From an uncultured Bacteroidales bacterium (GTDB lineage: Bacteria; Bacteroidota; Bacteroidia; Bacteroidales; FEN-979), in NCBI GenBank assembly GCA_903885595.1, contig CAISJJ010000297.1, forward strand, positions 1 through 44,862: a stretch of DNA of 44,862 nucleotides, read 5' to 3'. This document shows, piece after piece, positions 41,546 through 44,862 of the stretch. The first letter of the stretch is position 1. Each line of letters starts with the position of its first letter. The notes under the pieces were generated by a model. The model searched no databases, was not told where the DNA came from, and saw only the letters and a list, made by a program, of their open reading frames with translations. Position numbers and translations under genes: made by a program.

Positions 41546-43702
41546 ATGACCAAGACGAAAGATGAAATAGTTCTGCGGGTGAAGGAAGCCCTGGTTAAAG
41601 ATGTTGGCAGGGCCATTGCCAGGATCGATCCACAAGATATGAAACTGGTTGGTCTGGAAAGTGGTGATGTGATCATGATCGAAGGCAAGCGTGCCACACC
41701 GGTCAAGATCATGCCTTGTTATCCGGATGACAGGAATAAGGGCATTATTCAGATTGACGGAATCTCCAGAGAAAATGCGCAGGCCGGGATCGACGAGAAA
41801 GTAAAGCTGCTTAAAGTCGCATGCCGGCAGGCAAGCAAGATAAAACTCAAACCCGAAACCAAATCGGGTTCCCTGAAGGCCGATGATGCCAGGTACATCG
41901 GGTCGCTCATGAATGGCTTACCGGTAGTTAAAGGCGATAAGGTGAGGGCCAACCTGTTTGGGTCGCGCTCGGTTGATTATACCGTTACCGGCGTAAACCC
42001 TGAAGGAGTGGTGCTGATTCACCCAAATACTACATTCCAGCTCGAACTGTCGAAGCAGGAGGGCGAGCGGAAAAGTAAGGTTTCTTACGAAGACATCGGA
42101 GGCCTTGGAAACCAGGTTCAGCGGATCAGGGAAATGATAGAGCTGCCGCTGAAGTATCCGGAAATTTTCGAACGCCTTGGTATCCAGCCACCCAAGGGAG
42201 TCTTTCTTTATGGCCCCCCAGGTACGGGCAAAACGCTTATAGTGAGGGCGGTAGCACATGAAACCGACGCTTATTTCATCAACATTTCCGGTCCGGAAAT
42301 CATGGGGAAGTTTTACGGAGAAAGCGAAGGACGTATAAGAAAAATTTTCGAAGAGGCCCAGCAACATGCGCCTGCAATAATTTTTATCGATGAAATTGAT
42401 GCCATTGCTCCCAAACGGGAGGATATGGGGGGCGAGAAGCAGGTTGAAAAACGCGTGGTTGCCCAGTTGTTATCGCTGATGGATGGGTTGGAGTCGCGTG
42501 GAAAGGTTATCGTGATAGGTGCCACAAACATCCCCAACTCCATTGATCCGGCGCTGAGGCGGCCGGGACGGTTCGACCGTGAAATCTCCATTTCCATTCC
42601 CGACAAAAAGGGGCGGCTTGAAATTCTGCACATCCACACCAGGGGTATTCCTTTATCGATGGATGTAGATATGGAAAAACTGGCTGAAATCACCCACGGT
42701 TTTGTGGGCGCCGACCTGGAAGCACTGGCCCGGGAAGCTGCCATGACTGCATTGCGGAAAATTCTGCCTCAAATCGATTTCGAGATGTCAGAAATTCCAT
42801 ATGAACTTTTAATGTCACTTGAAGTAACCATGGATAATTTCCTTGATGCCATGAAAGAGGTGGAACCCTCGGCGATCAGGGAGGTATTTGTGGAGGTGCC
42901 CGATGTGAAATGGGATGATGTAGGCGGTTTGGATGAAATCAAGGAGGCATTGAAAGAAACAGTGGAATGGCCATTGAAATATGCCGAATTGTTTAAAACA
43001 GCCGATACCAAACCGCCCAGGGGAATTATCCTTTATGGAAAACCGGGGACCGGAAAGACATATCTGGCTAAGGCGCTGGCCAGCGAGAGCGGGGTGAATT
43101 TTATTTCTGTGAAGGGACCCCAGATTCTAAGTCGTTATATAGGCGAATCGGAAAAAGGGGTCAGGGAACTTTTCAGAATGGCTAAACAGGCATCGCCATG
43201 TATTTTATTTCTTGATGAGATTGACAGCCTTACCCCCAGGCGCAGCAACGACAGTTCAGGATCGGGCGTGATTGACCGGGTGATCGGTCAGTTCCTGACA
43301 GAAATGGATGGCATTGAAGATCTGAAAGGTGTTATTGTGTTGGCAGCAACCAACCGCATCGACTTGATTGACCCGGCTTTGTTAAGAAGCGGCCGGTTCG
43401 ACCTGCTGTTTGAACTGCCATTGCCCGATGTGAAAACCAGGGCGAAAATATTTGATATTCATACGCGAAAAAAACCTTTAGGAAAAAAAGTGAACCTTGG
43501 CAAACTGGCACAGAAAACCGAATCTCTTACGGGGTCCGATATCGAGTTCATATGCAGGAAAGCGGCCATGCTTGCCATTCGCAGCCTGATTGATCAGCAT
43601 CGTGGCAAAACTGAGGAGCTGACCGGTGACATTTTCCTGCTGGAAAGCCACTTTGATGAGGCGATAGGGCTGGTTTTCAAGCAAAATGAAGCGAAGCGGT
43701 GA
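41546..43702 (+). CDS. CDC48/VAT-like tandem AAA+ ATPase
   Basis: A 718-residue protein with the full CDC48/VAT plan: N-domain (1-185, beginning 'LRVKEALVKDVGRAIARID', double-psi barrel type), D1 with Walker A GPPGTGKT near 223-230 and Walker B 'IIFIDEIDAIAP', and D2 with Walker A GKPGTGKT near 497-504 and Walker B 'ILFLDEIDSLTP'. Both Walker B Glu residues and Arg-finger regions ('RRPGRFDR', 'LRSGRFD') are present, so both rings should be active. It is of the archaeal type and unusual in most Bacteria outside gas vesicle loci. It probably remodels or disassembles gas vesicle assembly intermediates. The 79-bp upstream gap shows no clear promoter. Confidence 0.92.
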   Translation: MTKTKDEIVLRVKEALVKDVGRAIARIDPQDMKLVGLESGDVIMIEGKRATPVKIMPCYPDDRNKGIIQIDGISRENAQAGIDEKVKLLKVACRQASKIKLKPETKSGSLKADDARYIGSLMNGLPVVKGDKVRANLFGSRSVDYTVTGVNPEGVVLIHPNTTFQLELSKQEGERKSKVSYEDIGGLGNQVQRIREMIELPLKYPEIFERLGIQPPKGVFLYGPPGTGKTLIVRAVAHETDAYFINISGPEIMGKFYGESEGRIRKIFEEAQQHAPAIIFIDEIDAIAPKREDMGGEKQVEKRVVAQLLSLMDGLESRGKVIVIGATNIPNSIDPALRRPGRFDREISISIPDKKGRLEILHIHTRGIPLSMDVDMEKLAEITHGFVGADLEALAREAAMTALRKILPQIDFEMSEIPYELLMSLEVTMDNFLDAMKEVEPSAIREVFVEVPDVKWDDVGGLDEIKEALKETVEWPLKYAELFKTADTKPPRGIILYGKPGTGKTYLAKALASESGVNFISVKGPQILSRYIGESEKGVRELFRMAKQASPCILFLDEIDSLTPRRSNDSSGSGVIDRVIGQFLTEMDGIEDLKGVIVLAATNRIDLIDPALLRSGRFDLLFELPLPDVKTRAKIFDIHTRKKPLGKKVNLGKLAQKTESLTGSDIEFICRKAAMLAIRSLIDQHRGKTEELTGDIFLLESHFDEAIGLVFKQNEAKR

Positions 43703-43745
43703 GCGACGACAATGTCAATAAACATCAGCAAACAGGATAAATCAG

Positions 43746-43779
<34 letters not shown>

Positions 43780-43785
43780 TCAAGT

Positions 43786-44826
43786 ATGGCACCAAAAGGG
43801 ATCTACATTTACGGAGTTGTACCGAATTTTTACGGAACAACACACTTTCAATCATTTGAACCTTCAGGGGTGTATGCTATAACGTATCAGAATATATCTG
43901 CCATTGTTTCTGACAGGGATTCAGTACACCTTGATTTGCTGGACAGGGAATCGTTGGGATATTTGCTGGTTCATCATCAGAAAACGATTGAAGAACTTCA
44001 GCGTAAAGGGTTTAACATGCTTATTCCCATGAAACTTGGAACGATTGCAGCATCAAGGGAAGAGGTAATTAAAATACTGTCGAACGGCCATGATTTAATA
44101 ATTGACACCCTTACAAAAATAGAATACCTTACGGAAATTGATCTTGTTGTCATGTGGGCAAACTTTGGAGAGGTACTAAAGAGCATCGCCGAAGATGTTA
44201 AAATCAGGGAAATGAAGGAAGACCTGCTGAAAAACAAGGAGAGTATCACGAAAGTCGACCAGGCTGCGATCGGGATGTTGATCCAGGAAAAAATTAATGC
44301 TAAAAACAAAGCAATTGAAATAACAATACTGGATGCCCTGGCATCTTTTGGTATCGATATCAAGATGCATCAGGTGATGAATGACGAGATGGTGACCAAT
44401 TCGGCCTTTCTCATTAACAGGAACAAACAGGAAAAGTTTGAGCAGGCGATTGGCAGGCTTGATGAGGAATTCAACGGAACCCTCAATTTTAAACTGGTAG
44501 GGCCCTTGCCCTGTTACAGCTTTTTCACCCTTGAAGTTGACCTGCTGAACCCTGAAAAGGTGGAGCAGGCAAGAAAAGAACTCGGTCTGAAGGAAAAGAC
44601 GACAGAGAGTGAAATTAAAAAGGCATACCTTGAAAAGGCGAAATTATTTCATCCTGACAACAGCCAGGAGAGCGATGATACAGAAAAATTTAACAAGATT
44701 CAGAATGCCTACCATACCCTGCTGGATTATGCAGCAGCAGCAAAACAATCAGTAAAGGAAGAGTTAATTTTCCTTGCAACAGAAAAAGTGAAAGAAAATC
44801 TCACCCTTGTAAAAATAAAGGAATAA
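43786..44826 (+). CDS. GvpF/GvpL family protein fused to a C-terminal J domain
   Basis: A 346-residue protein. Residues about 5-257 are a GvpF/L domain: 'GIYIYGVVPN' at the start, 'AIVSDRD', 'HHQKTIEEL', 'MKLGT', 'VGPLPCYSFFTLEVD' at the end. Residues about 262-320 are a J domain: helix I-like 'ARKELGLKEKTTESEIKKAYLE', the HPD motif at 289-291 in 'KLFHPDNSQ', and helix III 'EKFNKIQNAYHTLLDY'. The HPD is the residue set that triggers Hsp70 ATPase. GvpF/L proteins bind GvpA and other Gvps during assembly, so this fusion should bring DnaK to gas vesicle subunits. The tail (320-346) is helical. It is followed after 1 bp by a second GvpF/L start. Confidence 0.9.
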   Translation: MAPKGIYIYGVVPNFYGTTHFQSFEPSGVYAITYQNISAIVSDRDSVHLDLLDRESLGYLLVHHQKTIEELQRKGFNMLIPMKLGTIAASREEVIKILSNGHDLIIDTLTKIEYLTEIDLVVMWANFGEVLKSIAEDVKIREMKEDLLKNKESITKVDQAAIGMLIQEKINAKNKAIEITILDALASFGIDIKMHQVMNDEMVTNSAFLINRNKQEKFEQAIGRLDEEFNGTLNFKLVGPLPCYSFFTLEVDLLNPEKVEQARKELGLKEKTTESEIKKAYLEKAKLFHPDNSQESDDTEKFNKIQNAYHTLLDYAAAAKQSVKEELIFLATEKVKENLTLVKIKE

Positions 44827-44827
44827 T

Positions 44828-44862
44828 ATGCAGCGCGACGGAAAATATATTTATTGCATCAT
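44828..44862 (+). CDS. Start of a second GvpF/GvpL family gene (cut by the window edge)
   Basis: Only 35 bases are visible: an ATG one base after the previous stop codon, reading 'MQRDGKYIYCI'. The 'GKYIYCI' start is characteristic of GvpF/L proteins. The gas vesicle cluster therefore continues to the right. Nothing can be said about the rest. Confidence 0.6.
   Translation, partial: MQRDGKYIYCI

Overview
The window reads as chromosomal DNA of a member of the Bacteroidota. Three minus-strand transcription units are preceded by the TAnnTTTG -7 promoter element typical of that phylum, initiation regions are mostly poor in Shine-Dalgarno sequence, the multi-PAS histidine kinases are of the type common in the phylum, and the gaps hold families of short hairpin and tandem repeats of the kind seen there. 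No rRNA, tRNA, transposase or CRISPR array was recognised. Nothing rules out a neighbouring phylum, but Bacteroidota is the best fit.

Region 1 (about 174-22426) is a large lipid or polyketide-like biosynthetic locus in three blocks. Block A (minus, 9963 to 174) encodes a family 2 glycosyltransferase with a DUF2062 membrane domain, a giant MMPL/RND exporter fused to an acyltransferase and a methyltransferase, a CrtI/phytoene-desaturase-like FAD oxidoreductase, a C45/AAT-type N-terminal-nucleophile hydrolase and a B12-binding radical SAM protein. Block B (plus, 10178 to 13027) adds two more B12-binding radical SAM proteins. Block C (minus, 22426 to 13110) is a dedicated fatty-acid-synthase-like set: FabZ-like hot-dog protein, thioesterase, two crotonase-fold proteins, KAS III-like condensing enzyme, a fourth B12 radical SAM protein, 3-hydroxyacyl-CoA dehydrogenase, c-type heme protein, FabF, ACP and a FabD-like acyltransferase. 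The gene content mixes features of aryl-polyene/flexirubin clusters (KS, ACP, thioesterase, AT, MMPL exporter, DUF2062 glycosyltransferase, C45 hydrolase) with features of the candidate ladderane gene sets of anammox bacteria (radical SAM plus CrtI-like plus FAS genes). Several enzymes carry substitutions at expected catalytic positions, so the product is probably not a standard fatty acid.

Region 2 (22636-34690, plus) is a signalling block: two hybrid histidine kinases, a 1281-residue receiver/seven-PAS/NtrB-type kinase, a paralogous NtrB-type kinase that is broken by a frameshift and has lost most of a PAS domain, and an NtrC-family sigma-54 activator.

Region 3 (35326 to the right edge, plus) is a gas vesicle cluster. 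It starts with gvpA, preceded by a near-consensus sigma-54 promoter and two upstream inverted repeats suited to activator binding, which ties it to the NtrC-type regulator next door. After gvpA come two coiled-coil proteins (one with about 65-residue repeats and a C-terminal winged helix, a possible GvpC analogue), a DnaJ-type zinc-finger protein, a small helical protein, gvpN, another small coiled-coil protein, a GvpJ/M-type GvpA paralogue, an Hsp20-like GvpH, a Get3/ArsA-like ATPase, a CDC48/VAT-like double AAA+ ATPase, a GvpF/L protein carrying a C-terminal J domain, and the first codons of a second GvpF/L. The chaperone content suggests a dedicated assembly machine in which the J domain and zinc-finger modules of an Hsp40 are on separate proteins.

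Many intergenic gaps in the window are filled by tandem repeats of 4, 8, 9 or 16 bp. An (AATC)8 tract lies directly before the start codon of two unrelated genes, the 3-hydroxyacyl-CoA dehydrogenase and the GvpF/L-J fusion.
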